Source of the DNA: Planctomonas psychrotolerans
GTDB taxonomy: Bacteria; Actinomycetota; Actinomycetes; Actinomycetales; Microbacteriaceae
NCBI RefSeq assembly: GCF_008642235.1
Contig: NZ_SJEV01000001.1
Span: 1,116,001-1,180,000 of the forward strand
Direction of reading: 5' to 3'
Length of the DNA: 64,000 nt
Program-made: the position numbers and the translations under genes
The notes under the pieces: generated by a model
Databases searched by the model: none
Told to the model about the DNA's origin: nothing
Seen by the model: the letters and a program-made list of their open reading frames with translations, nothing else
Shown: one piece after another, positions 1 through 9,283 of the stretch
How positions within the stretch are numbered: the first letter of the stretch is position 1
Layout: every line of letters starts with the position of its first letter

Positions 1-1
1 G

Positions 2-550
2 GCCGACTACACCATGACCACCGGCTTCGTCGGCACGCCGCTCATCCAGGGTGCGCTCGTGCAGACCGGGCACGCGGACGTCGCGGAACGACTGCTCACC
101 CAGACCAGGATCCCGTCGTGGCTGTACGCCGTGACCATGGGCGCCACCACCATCTGGGAGCGCTGGGACAGCATGCTGGAGGACGGCAGCATCAACCCCG
201 GCGAGATGACCTCGTTCAACCACTACGCGCTCGGCGCGATCGCCGACTGGTTGCACACCGACCTCGCCGGCCTCGCCCCTGCTGAACCCGGTTACCGTCG
301 CCTGCGCATCCGCCCGCTCGTGCTCGACGGCTTCGACCACGCGACGGCGTCGCACGAGACCCCGTACGGGCTCGCCGAGTCCGGCTGGCGTCGCGACGGC
401 GACTCCGTGGTGGTGACCGCCGTCGTTCCGCCCAACGCGCGGGCCGACGTGCATCTCCCCGGGTCCGTCGACGTTGTCGAAGTCGGCTCGGGTGCGCACT
501 CCTGGACCGTGACCGTGCCGCCCGCCGTACAGGATGCGGTGGCCCGATGA
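2..550 (+). CDS. alpha-L-rhamnosidase, C-terminal fragment (GH78), 5' truncated by window edge
   Basis: This is the last 182 codons of a gene that begins before the window, so the reading frame is open at base 2. It shows the end of the GH78 (alpha/alpha)6 catalytic barrel, with the family-typical stretches TGFVGTPL and PSWLYAVTMGATTIWERWD. A beta-sandwich C-terminal domain follows (about residues 85-182). The family releases terminal L-rhamnose from plant glycosides and pectin side chains. The catalytic glutamates are expected in the missing part and cannot be checked. The stop codon overlaps the next start as ATGA, so the two genes are probably co-translated. Whether the protein is secreted cannot be judged without its N-terminus. 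Confidence 0.9.
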   Translation, partial: ADYTMTTGFVGTPLIQGALVQTGHADVAERLLTQTRIPSWLYAVTMGATTIWERWDSMLEDGSINPGEMTSFNHYALGAIADWLHTDLAGLAPAEPGYRRLRIRPLVLDGFDHATASHETPYGLAESGWRRDGDSVVVTAVVPPNARADVHLPGSVDVVEVGSGAHSWTVTVPPAVQDAVAR

Positions 551-1539
551 GCGCGGAACGATCCTTCGGACGCGCGTTCTCCTGGGCGAGCCGCCAAGTC
601 GATCGGGGCATTCTGCCCACCGCGGTGCTGGGCATCGCCACCTCCGCGGGGACCGTGGACGTGGTCGCCGCGGGGGCGAGCGGGGACCGCGTCGCCCGAC
701 CCGATGACGCCTACCCGCTCTTCTCGATCACCAAGCCTCTCGTCGCCCTCACCGCGCTGCGCGCCGTGGAGAACGGCCTGCTGGCGCTCGACGCGCCGCT
801 CACCGACGCCCTCCCGGAGTTCGGCGCGCAGCGCACCGACACCGTGCGCCTCCCTCACCTGCTGAGCCACACGTCGGGCATCACGGAGGTGCCGATGGAC
901 ACCCCGCGCGGGCTCCGCCGCAGCATTCTCGAGGCCGGTGCCGACTTCGAGGCCGGCACGGTGTCGCGCTACTCCACCCTCGCCTTCGAGGGGGTCGCCG
1001 CTCTGGTCGAGCACGCGACCGGCGGCACCCTCGACGCCGAGCTCGCGGCGCTGGCTGCCGACGCCGGCATGCCGGGCCTCACCTTCGACGCGGACTGCGA
1101 CCCGCATCCGGTGTACGAGGCCGCTGAGCAGGGACTCGACTACGACGCGTTCGCCCGGCTCCGGCATCCGGGCGCCGGGCTGTTCGCGCGGGCCGAGGAC
1201 CTGCTGTCGCTCGGCTCCGCCCTGCTGCGCGACGATGGTGCGGTCGTGCATCCCAGCACCGCCGCGGCCATGCGGCGTCCGCTGACCGGCGGACTGCCGA
1301 AGCTCGAGCCGTACCCGGAGTCGCGCGGACAAGACTGGGGCCTCTCCTGGAATATTCGGCACTCCGCCCCTGGGCTCCTCGAGCGCGGCGTGTACGGGCA
1401 CGGCGGCTGGGCCGGCACCGAGTTCTGGATCTACCCTGAACTCGACGTGTGCTTCGCGTTCCTCACCAACCTGGCCAGTCCCGGCCACCACGGCTTCACC
1501 GCCGATCCGCTGTTCAACGCGGTCGCCTCCGGCCGTTGA
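547..1539 (+). CDS. serine hydrolase of the beta-lactamase / class C esterase family
   Basis: A 330-residue protein of the beta-lactamase-related family, which covers penicillin-binding-protein-like esterases and class C enzymes. The nucleophile motif SxxK is S60-I-T-K63, a Tyr-Ser-Thr motif at about residue 142 fits the YxN position, and a His-Gly-Gly near residue 285 replaces the usual KTG box. There is no signal peptide or lipobox, so it is probably cytosolic. The start overlaps the rhamnosidase stop (ATGA). This suggests a role with the rhamnoside, for example removing an acyl or ester group from it, but that is inference from position. A true beta-lactamase is unlikely without an export signal. 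Confidence 0.85.
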   Translation: MSAERSFGRAFSWASRQVDRGILPTAVLGIATSAGTVDVVAAGASGDRVARPDDAYPLFSITKPLVALTALRAVENGLLALDAPLTDALPEFGAQRTDTVRLPHLLSHTSGITEVPMDTPRGLRRSILEAGADFEAGTVSRYSTLAFEGVAALVEHATGGTLDAELAALAADAGMPGLTFDADCDPHPVYEAAEQGLDYDAFARLRHPGAGLFARAEDLLSLGSALLRDDGAVVHPSTAAAMRRPLTGGLPKLEPYPESRGQDWGLSWNIRHSAPGLLERGVYGHGGWAGTEFWIYPELDVCFAFLTNLASPGHHGFTADPLFNAVASGR

Positions 1540-1588
1540 TCGACCGCCATCCGGCCACCCGGCCATCCGCCCTGGAAAGGTAAGCACC

Positions 1589-2827
1589 ATGGTCACCCGA
1601 CGCATCCCCAACCCGCACGACCTCGCGCCGCTGATGAAGTTCAAGACGCCCACGCTGAACGCGAAGAAGCGGCGCCTCGAGGAGGCCCTGACGATCGAGG
1701 ACCTGCGGAAGATCGCGAAGCGCCGCACGCCGAAGGCGGCGTTCGACTACACGGACGGGTCGGCGGAGGCGGAGCTGTCGCTGCGCCGCGCGCGACAGGC
1801 GTTCCGCGACATCGAGTTCCACCCCGCGATCCTGCGCGACGTGTCGAAAGTGGACCTCAGCCGCACGGTGCTCGGCGGGCCCACCGCGCTGCCCTTCGGC
1901 ATCGCGCCCACCGGCTTCACCCGCATGATGCAGACCGAGGGGGAGATCGCGGGCGCCGGCGCCGCTGCCGCGGCGGGCATCCCGTTCAGCCTCTCCACCA
2001 TGGGCACCTCGTCGATCGAGGACGTGGCCGCAGCGAACCCGAACGGCCGCAACTGGTTCCAGCTCTACATGTGGAAGGACCGCGACCGCTCGATGGCGCT
2101 CGTGGACCGGGCGGCGAAGGCGGGCTTCGACACGCTGCTCGTGACCGTCGACGTGCCGGTGGCCGGCGCGCGACTGCGGGATGCGCGGAACGGCATGACC
2201 ATTCCGCCCACGCTCACGCCGAAGACGGTGATCAACGCGATCCCGCGGCCCGAGTGGTGGATCAACTTCCTCACCACCGAGCCGTTGGCGTTCGCGTCGA
2301 TCGATCGCTGGTCGGGCACGGTGGCCGAACTGCTCGACACCATGTTCGACCCGACCGTGACCTACGAGGACCTCGAGTGGATCAAGGCCCAGTGGCCGGG
2401 CAAGCTCGTGGTGAAGGGCGTGCAGACGGTCGACGATGCGCGCCGTCTCGCCGAGGTGGGCGTCGACGGCATCATCCTGTCGAACCACGGCGGGCGGCAG
2501 CTCGACCGTGCGCCCATCCCGTTCCACCTGCTGCCCGAGGTGGTGCGCGAGGTGGGCGACGACACCGAGATCCACCTCGACACGGGCATCCTCTCCGGGG
2601 CCGACATCGTCGCGTCCCTCGCGATGGGTGCGCACTTCACCTACATCGGCCGTGCGTACCTCTACGGATTGATGGCGGGCGGACGCGCCGGTGTGGACCG
2701 CGCCATCCAGATCCTGGAGACGCAGATCGCCCGCACCATGCGCCTGCTCGGTGCCACGTCCCTCGACGAGCTGAACCCCGACCACGTCACGCAGCTCGAG
2801 CGCCTCGCCCCGCGCCTCCGCTCGTAG
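1589..2827 (+). CDS. lldD: FMN-dependent alpha-hydroxy-acid dehydrogenase, L-lactate dehydrogenase (LldD type)
   Basis: A 412-residue TIM-barrel flavoenzyme of the glycolate oxidase / L-lactate dehydrogenase family, which oxidises L-lactate to pyruvate and passes electrons to quinone. The signature SNHGGRQLD carries the catalytic base His300 and substrate-binding Arg303. The usual flavin-site motif DGGxR reads D331-T-G-I-L335, so the Arg is a Leu. I recall similar sequences in other actinobacterial LldD proteins, so this may be lineage-specific. The start is supported by GGAAAGG upstream. Position after a rhamnosidase is suggestive, because some L-rhamnose pathways release L-lactaldehyde and then L-lactate. 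Other 2-hydroxy acids remain possible substrates. Confidence 0.88.
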   Translation: MVTRRIPNPHDLAPLMKFKTPTLNAKKRRLEEALTIEDLRKIAKRRTPKAAFDYTDGSAEAELSLRRARQAFRDIEFHPAILRDVSKVDLSRTVLGGPTALPFGIAPTGFTRMMQTEGEIAGAGAAAAAGIPFSLSTMGTSSIEDVAAANPNGRNWFQLYMWKDRDRSMALVDRAAKAGFDTLLVTVDVPVAGARLRDARNGMTIPPTLTPKTVINAIPRPEWWINFLTTEPLAFASIDRWSGTVAELLDTMFDPTVTYEDLEWIKAQWPGKLVVKGVQTVDDARRLAEVGVDGIILSNHGGRQLDRAPIPFHLLPEVVREVGDDTEIHLDTGILSGADIVASLAMGAHFTYIGRAYLYGLMAGGRAGVDRAIQILETQIARTMRLLGATSLDELNPDHVTQLERLAPRLRS

Positions 2828-2844
2828 CCGCACGCCCCGGCCCT

Positions 2845-3035
2845 TACGGTCCCTGAGCTCGAAACGTGCTCAGGGACCGTGGCGCCAAACGTCCCTTCGA
2901 CAGGCTCAGGGACCGTGAATGGCGACCATACGGTCCCTGAGCTCGTCGAAGGGACGGGACCGGACGCACGCGCAGGGCGCGACCATACGGTCCCTGAGCT
3001 CGTCGAAGGGACGGGACGTGCTCAGGGACCGTGGC
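2845..3035. repeat. cluster of GTCCCT..AGGGAC palindromic repeats
   Basis: Four to five copies of a roughly 24-base imperfect palindrome that begins GGTCCCTGAGC and ends GTCGAAGGGAC, in both orientations. A longer direct repeat (about 37 bases, starting near 2922 and 2978) shows that part of the array was duplicated as a block. It fills the gap between two convergent genes (stops at 2827 and 3044), where transcripts could form hairpins. The same family recurs near 4150, 24150, 33490 and 37200. Confidence 0.9.
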
Positions 3036-3043
3036 GAATGGGG

Positions 3044-4075
3044 TTAGCGGCCGCCCTCGATCTTGCGGTTGCGCTGGGCGACCCCGGCGGTGCCGTACGG
3101 GTAGTCGTCGATGCGGGGCTTGCTCGCATCCGACAGCGACTGCAGCTGCTCCGGCGTGAGCTGCAGGTCGACGGCGCCCATGTTGTCCTTCAGCTGCTTC
3201 ACCGTGCGCGCGCCGAGAATGACCGACGTCACGGCCGGCTGCGCGCCGAGCCATGCGAGCGACACCTGCGACGAAGACGCGCCATGCGCCTCGGCCACCG
3301 CGCGCACCGCATCCACGGCGCTCCAGGTGCGCTCGTCGGCGTTGCGGGCCTCCCACGCCTCCATGCCGCGCTTCGGGTCCTCGCCGAGTCGGGTCGAGCC
3401 GGTGGGGGCGACGTCGCGCTCGTACTTGCCGCTCAACCAGCCCCCGGCGAGCGGCGACCAGGGCAGCAGGCCGATGCCCGCGTCGAGCGCGGCCGGAACC
3501 ACCTCGTGCTCGATGTCGCGCACGAGCAGGTTGTACTGCGGCTGCAGGGTCACCGGCGCGGCCCAGCCGTGCGCGGCGGCCACGTGCACCGCCTTGGTGA
3601 GCTGCCAGCCGAGGAAGTTGGAGAACCCGTAGTAGCCGATCTTGCCCGAGCTGACGGCGTCGTTGAGGAAGCCGAGGGTCTCGTCGATCGGCGTGAGGGC
3701 GTCCCACGCGTGCATCTGGTACAGGTCGATGTGCTCCACGCCGAGCCGGCTGAGGGACGCGTCGAGCGCGGTGCGCAGGTGACGGCGCGACAGGCCGAGG
3801 TCGTTCGGGCCCGCACCCATCGGGAAGCGGCCCTTGGTGGCGAGCACCACCTGCGACGCCTCGGTCGGGTGCTCCGCCAGCCACCGTCCGATGATCTCCT
3901 CGGACACACCCGTGCTGTACACGTCGGCGGTGTCGAAGAACGTGCCACCGCCCTCCATGAACGCGGTCATGATCTCACCGGACGTGGCCTCGTCGGCTTC
4001 CGCACCGAAGGTCATCGTTCCGAGGGCCTGAGCCGAGACGACGGCTCCGCTGCGGCCTAGCTTGCGGTACTCCAT
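3044..4075 (-). CDS. aldo/keto reductase
   Basis: A 343-residue NADPH-dependent aldo/keto reductase of the YajO / potassium-channel beta-subunit-like branch. The catalytic tetrad is visible as Asp48, Tyr53 (DTADVY), Lys81 (ATKG) and His122 (YQMH). Length and the N-terminal MEYRKLGRSG are typical of the family. The start is chosen because GGAGGAGAA lies just upstream of it; longer open frames upstream run into repeat DNA. It stands alone between two repeat clusters. The substrate is not predictable; such enzymes reduce sugar aldehydes and toxic carbonyls. Confidence 0.9.
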   Translation of the reverse strand: MEYRKLGRSGAVVSAQALGTMTFGAEADEATSGEIMTAFMEGGGTFFDTADVYSTGVSEEIIGRWLAEHPTEASQVVLATKGRFPMGAGPNDLGLSRRHLRTALDASLSRLGVEHIDLYQMHAWDALTPIDETLGFLNDAVSSGKIGYYGFSNFLGWQLTKAVHVAAAHGWAAPVTLQPQYNLLVRDIEHEVVPAALDAGIGLLPWSPLAGGWLSGKYERDVAPTGSTRLGEDPKRGMEAWEARNADERTWSAVDAVRAVAEAHGASSSQVSLAWLGAQPAVTSVILGARTVKQLKDNMGAVDLQLTPEQLQSLSDASKPRIDDYPYGTAGVAQRNRKIEGGR

Positions 4076-4146
4076 GAGTTCTCCTCCGTTGGATTCATTG
4101 GATGATTCGAATCGGAGGCTACTCCTCGCAGGTGAGCGCTGGAGGT

Positions 4147-4457
4147 CGCGTCCCTTCGGGTACGGACGCTGAGCCTGTCGACGCGTCGTGAGGTGCGAAC
4201 GTCCCTTCGGGCACGGACGCTGAGCCTGTCGAAGCGTCGTGAGGGGCGAACGTCCCTTCGGGTACGGACGCTGAGCCTGTCGAAGCGTCGTGAGGTGCGA
4301 ACGTCCCTTCGACAGGCTCAGGGACGGTAGAGAGCGTCCCTTCGACAGGCTCAGAGACCGTAGAGTGCGTCCGTGCAGCAGGCTCGGGGACCGTAGAGTG
4401 CGTCCCTTCGACAGGCTCAGGGACCGTAGAGAGCGCCCCTTCGACGGGCGCAGGGAC
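4147..4457. repeat. 51-bp tandem array plus palindromic repeats filling the 4076-4470 gap
   Basis: The 395-base gap between the aldo/keto reductase start and the aminotransferase stop holds no gene. It contains three head-to-tail units of 51 bases (starting near 4151, 4202 and 4253). Each includes CTGAGCCTGTCGA from the dispersed palindrome and the extra arm CGTCGTGAGG. Five more compact palindromes follow, spaced about 30 bases apart. Slight base differences between units suggest repeated local duplication. Confidence 0.9.
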
Positions 4458-4470
4458 CGCGATGCGGACG

Positions 4471-5724
4471 TCAGGCGCGGAGGTCGGCGAGCACCGCCTC
4501 CAGCTGATCGATCGCCCAGTCGAGGTCCGGCTCCGACACCACGATCGGCGGGGCGAGGCGGATGGTGGCACCGTGCGTGTCCTTCGCGAGCACGCCGCGC
4601 TCCATCAGCAACTCGCACACGGCACGGCCGGTGGCCAGGGACGGGTCGATATCGATACCCGCCCACAGGCCGACGCCGCGCACGCCGACGACCCCGCGGC
4701 CGACCAGCGCGCCGAGGCGGGCGTGCATGCGCTCGCCGAGCATCCGTGCGCGGGCCTGGTAGTCGCCGGTGGCGAGCAGCTCCACGACGGCCCTCCCCAC
4801 GGCGGCCGCCAGCGGGTTGCCGCCGAAGGTGGAGCCGTGCTGGCCCGGCTGCAGCACGCCGAGCACGTCGCGGTTGCCCACGACCGCCGACACGGGCACG
4901 ATGCCGCCGCCGAGAGCTTTGCCGAGCAGATAGAGGTCGGGCACCACGCCCGCATTGTCGCACTGGAACGTCGCGCCGGTGCGCCCGAGGCCCGACTGGA
5001 TCTCGTCGGCGATGAACAGCACGTTGTGGCGCGTGGTGATGTCCCGCACCGCGGGCAGGTAGTCGGCCGGAGGAACGAGGATGCCGGCCTCGCCCTGGAT
5101 GGGCTCGAGCAGCACGGCCACGGTGTTCTCGTCGATCGCCGCCTCGAGCGCGGCGGCATCCCCGTACGGCACCGACCGGAACCCGGGCGTGAAGGGACCG
5201 AAATCCGCCCGGGCGTCGGGGTCGTCGCTGAAGCTCACGATCGAGATCGTCCGCCCGTGGAAGTTGCCGTCGGCCACGATGATGGTGGCGCGATCGGCCG
5301 CCACGCCCTTCACCCGGTAGCCCCAGGCGCGCGCCACCTTGATGCCCGACTCCACCGCCTCCGCGCCGGTGTTCATGGGCAGCACCATGTCCTTGCCGGC
5401 CAGTGCGGCGAGCGCGGTGACGAAGGGGCCGAGCTGGTCGTTGTGGAAGGCGCGACTCGTGAGCGTGACGCGCGCGAGCTGGGCGCGGGCGGCATCCAGG
5501 AGCAGCGGATGCGAGTGGCCGAAGTTCACCGCCGAGTAGGCGGCGAGACAGTCGAGGTAGCGCTTGCCCTCGATGTCGGTCACCCAGGCGCCCTCGCCGG
5601 TCGCCACCACGAGGGGCAGCGGCGCGTAGTTGGCGGCGATGTGCGCTTCCTCGCGCTCGATCGCATCGCGCATGGCCGTGGGCGTCGTCGAGGACTCGGT
5701 CGTGGTTTTGGTCTTCGGGCTCAT
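4471..5724 (-). CDS. rocD: ornithine aminotransferase
   Basis: A 417-residue class III PLP-dependent aminotransferase that converts ornithine and 2-oxoglutarate to glutamate semialdehyde and glutamate. PLP binds Lys269 in [22 protein letters not shown] and the family-typical STFGGNPLA near the dimer interface are present. The start ATG overlaps the stop of the upstream gene (ATGA at 5721-5724), so it is translationally coupled to the dimethylargininase homologue. The pair would feed arginine-derived carbon to glutamate semialdehyde, which PutA at 25182-28790 can oxidise. A related acetylornithine aminotransferase activity is less likely given the context. Confidence 0.93.
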   Translation of the reverse strand: MSPKTKTTTESSTTPTAMRDAIEREEAHIAANYAPLPLVVATGEGAWVTDIEGKRYLDCLAAYSAVNFGHSHPLLLDAARAQLARVTLTSRAFHNDQLGPFVTALAALAGKDMVLPMNTGAEAVESGIKVARAWGYRVKGVAADRATIIVADGNFHGRTISIVSFSDDPDARADFGPFTPGFRSVPYGDAAALEAAIDENTVAVLLEPIQGEAGILVPPADYLPAVRDITTRHNVLFIADEIQSGLGRTGATFQCDNAGVVPDLYLLGKALGGGIVPVSAVVGNRDVLGVLQPGQHGSTFGGNPLAAAVGRAVVELLATGDYQARARMLGERMHARLGALVGRGVVGVRGVGLWAGIDIDPSLATGRAVCELLMERGVLAKDTHGATIRLAPPIVVSEPDLDWAIDQLEAVLADLRA

Positions 5725-6575
5725 CGCCGCAGCTCCAGTGTGCAGCACTTCACTCCGCCACCGCCGAGCAGCAGCTCCGACAGGTCGACGCCGATGGGGG
5801 TGTAGCCGCGCTCGCGCAGGGACTTCTCGAAGCCGGTGGCTCGCGACGCGATCACCACGTTCCGTCCATCGCTGAAGGAGTTGAGGCCGAGCACGGTCGC
5901 ATCGGTGTCGCTCACGAGCACGGCGTCGGGGAAGCGGGTCTCGAGGATGCGGCGGCTCGCCTCGTCGAACGCAGCGGGAAGATAGGCGACACTCGCCGGG
6001 CCACCGTCGGAGTCGAGCACGGCCACCGCGGTGTCGAGGTGGTAGAAGCGCGGGTCGACGAGTCGCAGCGTCACGACCTCGCGGCCGAACACCTCCCCCG
6101 CCTCGGCGTGACTGTCGCTCGCGCTGCGGAACCCGGTGCCCGCGAGGATCACGTCGCCCACGAGAAGGAAGTCGCCCTCGCCCTCGTTGACCTCGCGCGG
6201 TTCGCGCACGTCGAACCCGTTCGCGCGGAACCAGTCCATGTACGCCGGTCCCTCGGGCTGGCGCTCCGGGTGCCAGAACCGCGCGCCGTAGGCCACGTTG
6301 TCGAGCACAAATCCACCGTTCGCCGCGTAGACCATGTCGGGGAGCCCATCGACGGGATCGATGAGGTGCACGTCGAAGCCGAGCCCGACGTAGGTGTCGT
6401 GCAGCGTCTGCCACTGGCGCACCGCGAGCGCGGTGTCGGTGGGGAGTTGCGGCTGCATCCACGGGTTGATGCGATAACTCACCGTGAAGTGCTCCGGTCG
6501 GCACATGAGCACGGTGCGCGGCGTGGCTACCCGCTCCTCCGTCGTCCGCTCGGAATCGAGAAGGGTGGATGGCAT
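5721..6575 (-). CDS. ddaH: dimethylargininase / arginine-modifying amidinotransferase-fold hydrolase
   Basis: A 284-residue protein of the guanidino-group-modifying (pentein) superfamily. Family members hydrolyse methylated arginine to citrulline and a methylamine, or arginine itself. The catalytic Cys is one of the pair C277/C278 in GGGVKCC near the C-terminus, and the catalytic His is in FYHLDTAVAVL. Length matches DDAH enzymes (about 255-285). AAGGAG precedes the chosen ATG; a longer in-frame extension upstream has no ribosome binding site. It is first in a two-gene operon with rocD and is divergent from an Lrp-type regulator. If the product is citrulline, an ornithine-forming step is still needed, so the exact substrate is uncertain. 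Confidence 0.85.
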   Translation of the reverse strand: MPSTLLDSERTTEERVATPRTVLMCRPEHFTVSYRINPWMQPQLPTDTALAVRQWQTLHDTYVGLGFDVHLIDPVDGLPDMVYAANGGFVLDNVAYGARFWHPERQPEGPAYMDWFRANGFDVREPREVNEGEGDFLLVGDVILAGTGFRSASDSHAEAGEVFGREVVTLRLVDPRFYHLDTAVAVLDSDGGPASVAYLPAAFDEASRRILETRFPDAVLVSDTDATVLGLNSFSDGRNVVIASRATGFEKSLRERGYTPIGVDLSELLLGGGGVKCCTLELRR

Positions 6576-6737
6576 CGGAACTCCTTCGATAGTGATCCGG
6601 CACTCGTGCGAACGCACTGCGCCGGCGGCGCTCCGCATTCGCGAGCGCCGGACTGCCCAGGCGGACGGACTCGTGAGCCGCTGTGTCGACGCCGCCCTCA
6701 GTCTTCCACGCAGACATCCGAAGCTTCTTGCCGCCGG

Positions 6738-6789
6738 GCGCAATAATCCTGCGCATTGGGGTGGGGGCGCGCATTCGATCGCGTACGCT
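6738..6789. promoter_or_regulatory. divergent promoter region with candidate Lrp site
   Basis: In the 220-base gap between the divergent ddaH and Lrp genes, 6738-6757 holds an AT-rich imperfect palindrome (GCGCAATAATCCTGCGCATT) typical of Lrp/AsnC-bound DNA. At 6784-6789 TACGCT fits a TANNNT -10 box, only 6 bases before the regulator ATG. The site is well placed for autoregulation and control of ddaH-rocD. This is read from sequence only. Confidence 0.5.
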
Positions 6790-6795
6790 GGCGCG

Positions 6796-7233
6796 ATGGA
6801 CAGCCTGGACTCCCGCATCATCGACCACCTCCGGATCAACGCGCGGGCCGGGTACGGGGACATCGGCACCTCGATCGGGCTGAGCGCGAGCGCCGTGAAG
6901 CGCCGGGTCGACCGGTTGGTGGCCGACGGGGTGATCCGCGGCTTCACCATCCAGGTGGACCCCGCCGTGGAGGGACTCAGCACCGAGGCCTATGTGGAGC
7001 TGTTCTGCCGCGGCACGGTGTCGCCCGCGGAGCTGCGCCGCATCCTCTCGGCGGTGCCGGAGGTGGTGGATGCGGGAACGGTCACCGGCAGCGCCGACGC
7101 GATCGTGCGCATCCGTTCGCGCGACATCCCCAGCCTCGAGCTCGCGTTGGAGAAGGTGCGCCAGGCGCCCAACGTGGACCACACGCGAAGCGCGATCGTG
7201 CTGTCCCGGCTCATCGACCGGGTGCACGACTGA
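6796..7233 (+). CDS. Lrp/AsnC family transcriptional regulator
   Basis: A 145-residue regulator with an N-terminal AsnC-type winged helix-turn-helix (about residues 1-60, LDSRIIDHLRINARAGYGDI) and a C-terminal ligand-sensing RAM-like domain. The protein begins directly at the HTH. No Shine-Dalgarno is seen, but TACGCT lies 6 bases upstream, so the mRNA may be leaderless. It is divergent from ddaH-rocD, and family members usually control the neighbouring amino-acid pathway, here probably in response to arginine or ornithine. Confidence 0.92.
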   Translation: MDSLDSRIIDHLRINARAGYGDIGTSIGLSASAVKRRVDRLVADGVIRGFTIQVDPAVEGLSTEAYVELFCRGTVSPAELRRILSAVPEVVDAGTVTGSADAIVRIRSRDIPSLELALEKVRQAPNVDHTRSAIVLSRLIDRVHD

Positions 7234-7470
7234 CGCAGACCCGCGCGAATCGAAGCACCCAGCGTGAGGGGGGAGAATAGGGTGCGCGGCAGTGCGCGCG
7301 TGGACCGCCCGTCCGGGCGCTCGCTCGCGGGGAAACGCGCCGGGCCGGCCGCGTCGGTCGTGCGCCGACTCCCTCACCGACTTCAGCCTGACGACGGGAT
7401 CCGGCCCGACCCGGTAACCGTCGTGCTCCCCTCCCCCTCCCCGTTCACCCCGCCCGCAGGAAGAAGATGC

Positions 7471-9093
7471 ATGTCGCAGCTCGTTGAGGCGCCGAACCTC
7501 GAAGTGTCATCGGAGGCGCGCCGCCGCCGGACGTTCGCGGTGATCTCGCACCCGGACGCCGGCAAGTCGACCCTCACCGAGGCGCTGCTGCTGCACGCGC
7601 GGGCGATCACCACCGCCGGAGCGGTGCATGGCAAAGCGGGCCGCCGGGGCACCGTGTCCGACTACATGGCGATGGAACAGGCCCGCGGCATCTCCATCAC
7701 ATCGGCGGCCATCCAGTTCGAGTACGACGACACCGTGATCAACCTGGTGGACACCCCCGGTCACGCGGACTTCTCCGAGGACACGTTCCGCGTGCTGTCC
7801 GCCGTGGATGCTGCGGTCATGCTCGTCGACGCCAGCAAGGGTCTCGAGGCGCAGACCATGAAGCTCTTCCGGGTGTGCCAGCAGCGGGGTCTGCCCGTCA
7901 TCACCGTCATCAACAAGTGGGATCGACCCGGCCTGTCCGCGCTGGAGCTCATGGACGAGATCCGCGACCGCACGGGCCTCGTCCCCACACCGCTGACCTG
8001 GCCGGTCGGTGAGGCGGGGGACTTCCGCGGTGTGCTCGACCGCCACACGCACGAGTTCATCCGTTTCACGCGCACACCGGGCGGCGCCACCGTATCGACC
8101 GCCGAACACCTTCCGGCCTCCGCGGCCGCCGCGGAGGAGGGCGACGCCTGGGTGACGGCCGCCGAGGAATCGGAGCTCCTCGCGGCCGAGGGCCAGATCC
8201 ATGACCAGTCGACGTTCCTCGCCGGCACGACCACGCCGGTGCTGTTCAGTGCCGCCGTGCTGAACTTCGGCGTGCACCAGCTGCTCGACGTGCTCGTGCA
8301 GTCCGCTCCCCCGGCGGAGGCGCGGCCGGACAGCACCGGCCGCCGCCGCCCCGTGGACACGGAGTTCTCCGGCTTCGTCTTCAAGGTGCAGTCCGGCATG
8401 AGCGCGTCGCACCGCGACCACGTGGCCTTCGTGCGCGTCTGCTCCGGCCAGTTCCGCCGCGGGATGATCGTCACCCACGCGGCGACGGGTCGACCGTTCG
8501 CCACCAAGTACGCGCAACAGTTCTTCGGCGGCGACCGCGAGACGATCGACACCGCCTGGCCGGGAGACGTGGTCGGCCTCATCAACGCATCCGCCCTCCG
8601 CGTGGGCGACTCGCTCTTCGAGGGCGAACCGGTGGAGTATCCGCGCCTGCCGATGTTCTCCCCCGAGCACTTCCGGGTCGTGCGGGCCGCCAACAGCAGC
8701 AAGCACAAGCAGTTCCGGCGCGGCATCGAGCAGCTCGACCACGAGGGCGTCATCCAGGTGATGCGGTCCGAGCTCCGCGGCGACCAGGCGCCGATCCTCG
8801 GCGCGGTCGGGCCCATGCAGTTCGAGGTCGTGGAGGACCGCATGGCGAACGACTTCGGTTCCCCGATCCGCTTCGAGGAGCTGCCCTATCAGGTCGCCCG
8901 GATCACCACACCGGCGGATGCCGCGGTCCTCGAGAAGGAGCGGCAGGTCGAGGTGCTCACGCGTTCGGACGGGACCCTCCTCGCTCTCTTCAGCACCCAG
9001 TGGCGCCTTCAGGCCGTCACTCGCGCCCACCCCGACCTCGTCCTCCTGGACCTGGCCGACACCGGCGCCGCGAGCCCCCGCGCTAACGCCTGA
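7471..9093 (+). CDS. prfC: peptide chain release factor 3
   Basis: A 540-residue translational GTPase that recycles RF1/RF2 after termination (E. coli RF3 is 529 residues). G1 is HPDAGKS at residues 27-33, G3 is DTPGH and G4 is NKWD. The EQARGISIT switch stretch and C-terminal RF3-type domains follow. The start at 7471 follows AGGAAGAAG and gives the canonical N-terminus just before RRRRTFAVISHPD. Upstream in-frame codons have no start signal. It is transcribed alone, and about 200 bases of unassigned sequence precede it. Confidence 0.95.
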   Translation: MSQLVEAPNLEVSSEARRRRTFAVISHPDAGKSTLTEALLLHARAITTAGAVHGKAGRRGTVSDYMAMEQARGISITSAAIQFEYDDTVINLVDTPGHADFSEDTFRVLSAVDAAVMLVDASKGLEAQTMKLFRVCQQRGLPVITVINKWDRPGLSALELMDEIRDRTGLVPTPLTWPVGEAGDFRGVLDRHTHEFIRFTRTPGGATVSTAEHLPASAAAAEEGDAWVTAAEESELLAAEGQIHDQSTFLAGTTTPVLFSAAVLNFGVHQLLDVLVQSAPPAEARPDSTGRRRPVDTEFSGFVFKVQSGMSASHRDHVAFVRVCSGQFRRGMIVTHAATGRPFATKYAQQFFGGDRETIDTAWPGDVVGLINASALRVGDSLFEGEPVEYPRLPMFSPEHFRVVRAANSSKHKQFRRGIEQLDHEGVIQVMRSELRGDQAPILGAVGPMQFEVVEDRMANDFGSPIRFEELPYQVARITTPADAAVLEKERQVEVLTRSDGTLLALFSTQWRLQAVTRAHPDLVLLDLADTGAASPRANA

Positions 9094-9108
9094 CCGGCGC
9101 CGAACCGA

Positions 9109-9125
9109 GCGGGGGAGAGCCCCGC
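9109..9125 (+). terminator. small GC hairpin after prfC
   Basis: GCGGGG and CCCCGC form a 6-bp stem with a 5-base loop, 16 bases after the release factor stop. No T-run follows, so it is at best an actinobacterial-type weak terminator. Confidence 0.35.
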
Positions 9126-9247
9126 GGACGAGCGTCCCGGTGGATGTCCGCCGAGTCTGCGAGGCGAACGAGTCCCCGCTCCGCACCGATCACGGTTGGA
9201 TAACGAACGCGAGCCGGCGAACGGGACCGTCGGGCTCGGGACGCCAT

Positions 9248-9265
9248 ACTGTAACCGGTCTTAGT
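9248..9265. promoter_or_regulatory. candidate LacI-type operator before the GH42 gene
   Basis: ACT-nnn-ACCGGT-nnn-AGT is an 18-base palindrome with a central CG, ending 18 bases before the beta-galactosidase start. LacI-family sites have this form, and a LacI gene closes the locus at 15426-16442. Half of the positions are unpaired, so the call is tentative. Confidence 0.4.
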
Positions 9266-9283
9266 CCGATCCGATGGAGTGTC

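Noticed and set aside
547-1539. Antibiotic-resistance beta-lactamase
   Set aside because: SxxK is present but there is no signal peptide, the KTG box is altered, and the gene is coupled to a rhamnosidase, so an esterase-like role is more likely.
7234-7470. Riboswitch or small RNA upstream of release factor 3
   Set aside because: I found no conserved riboswitch motif or strong stem; the region is only GC-rich leader sequence.
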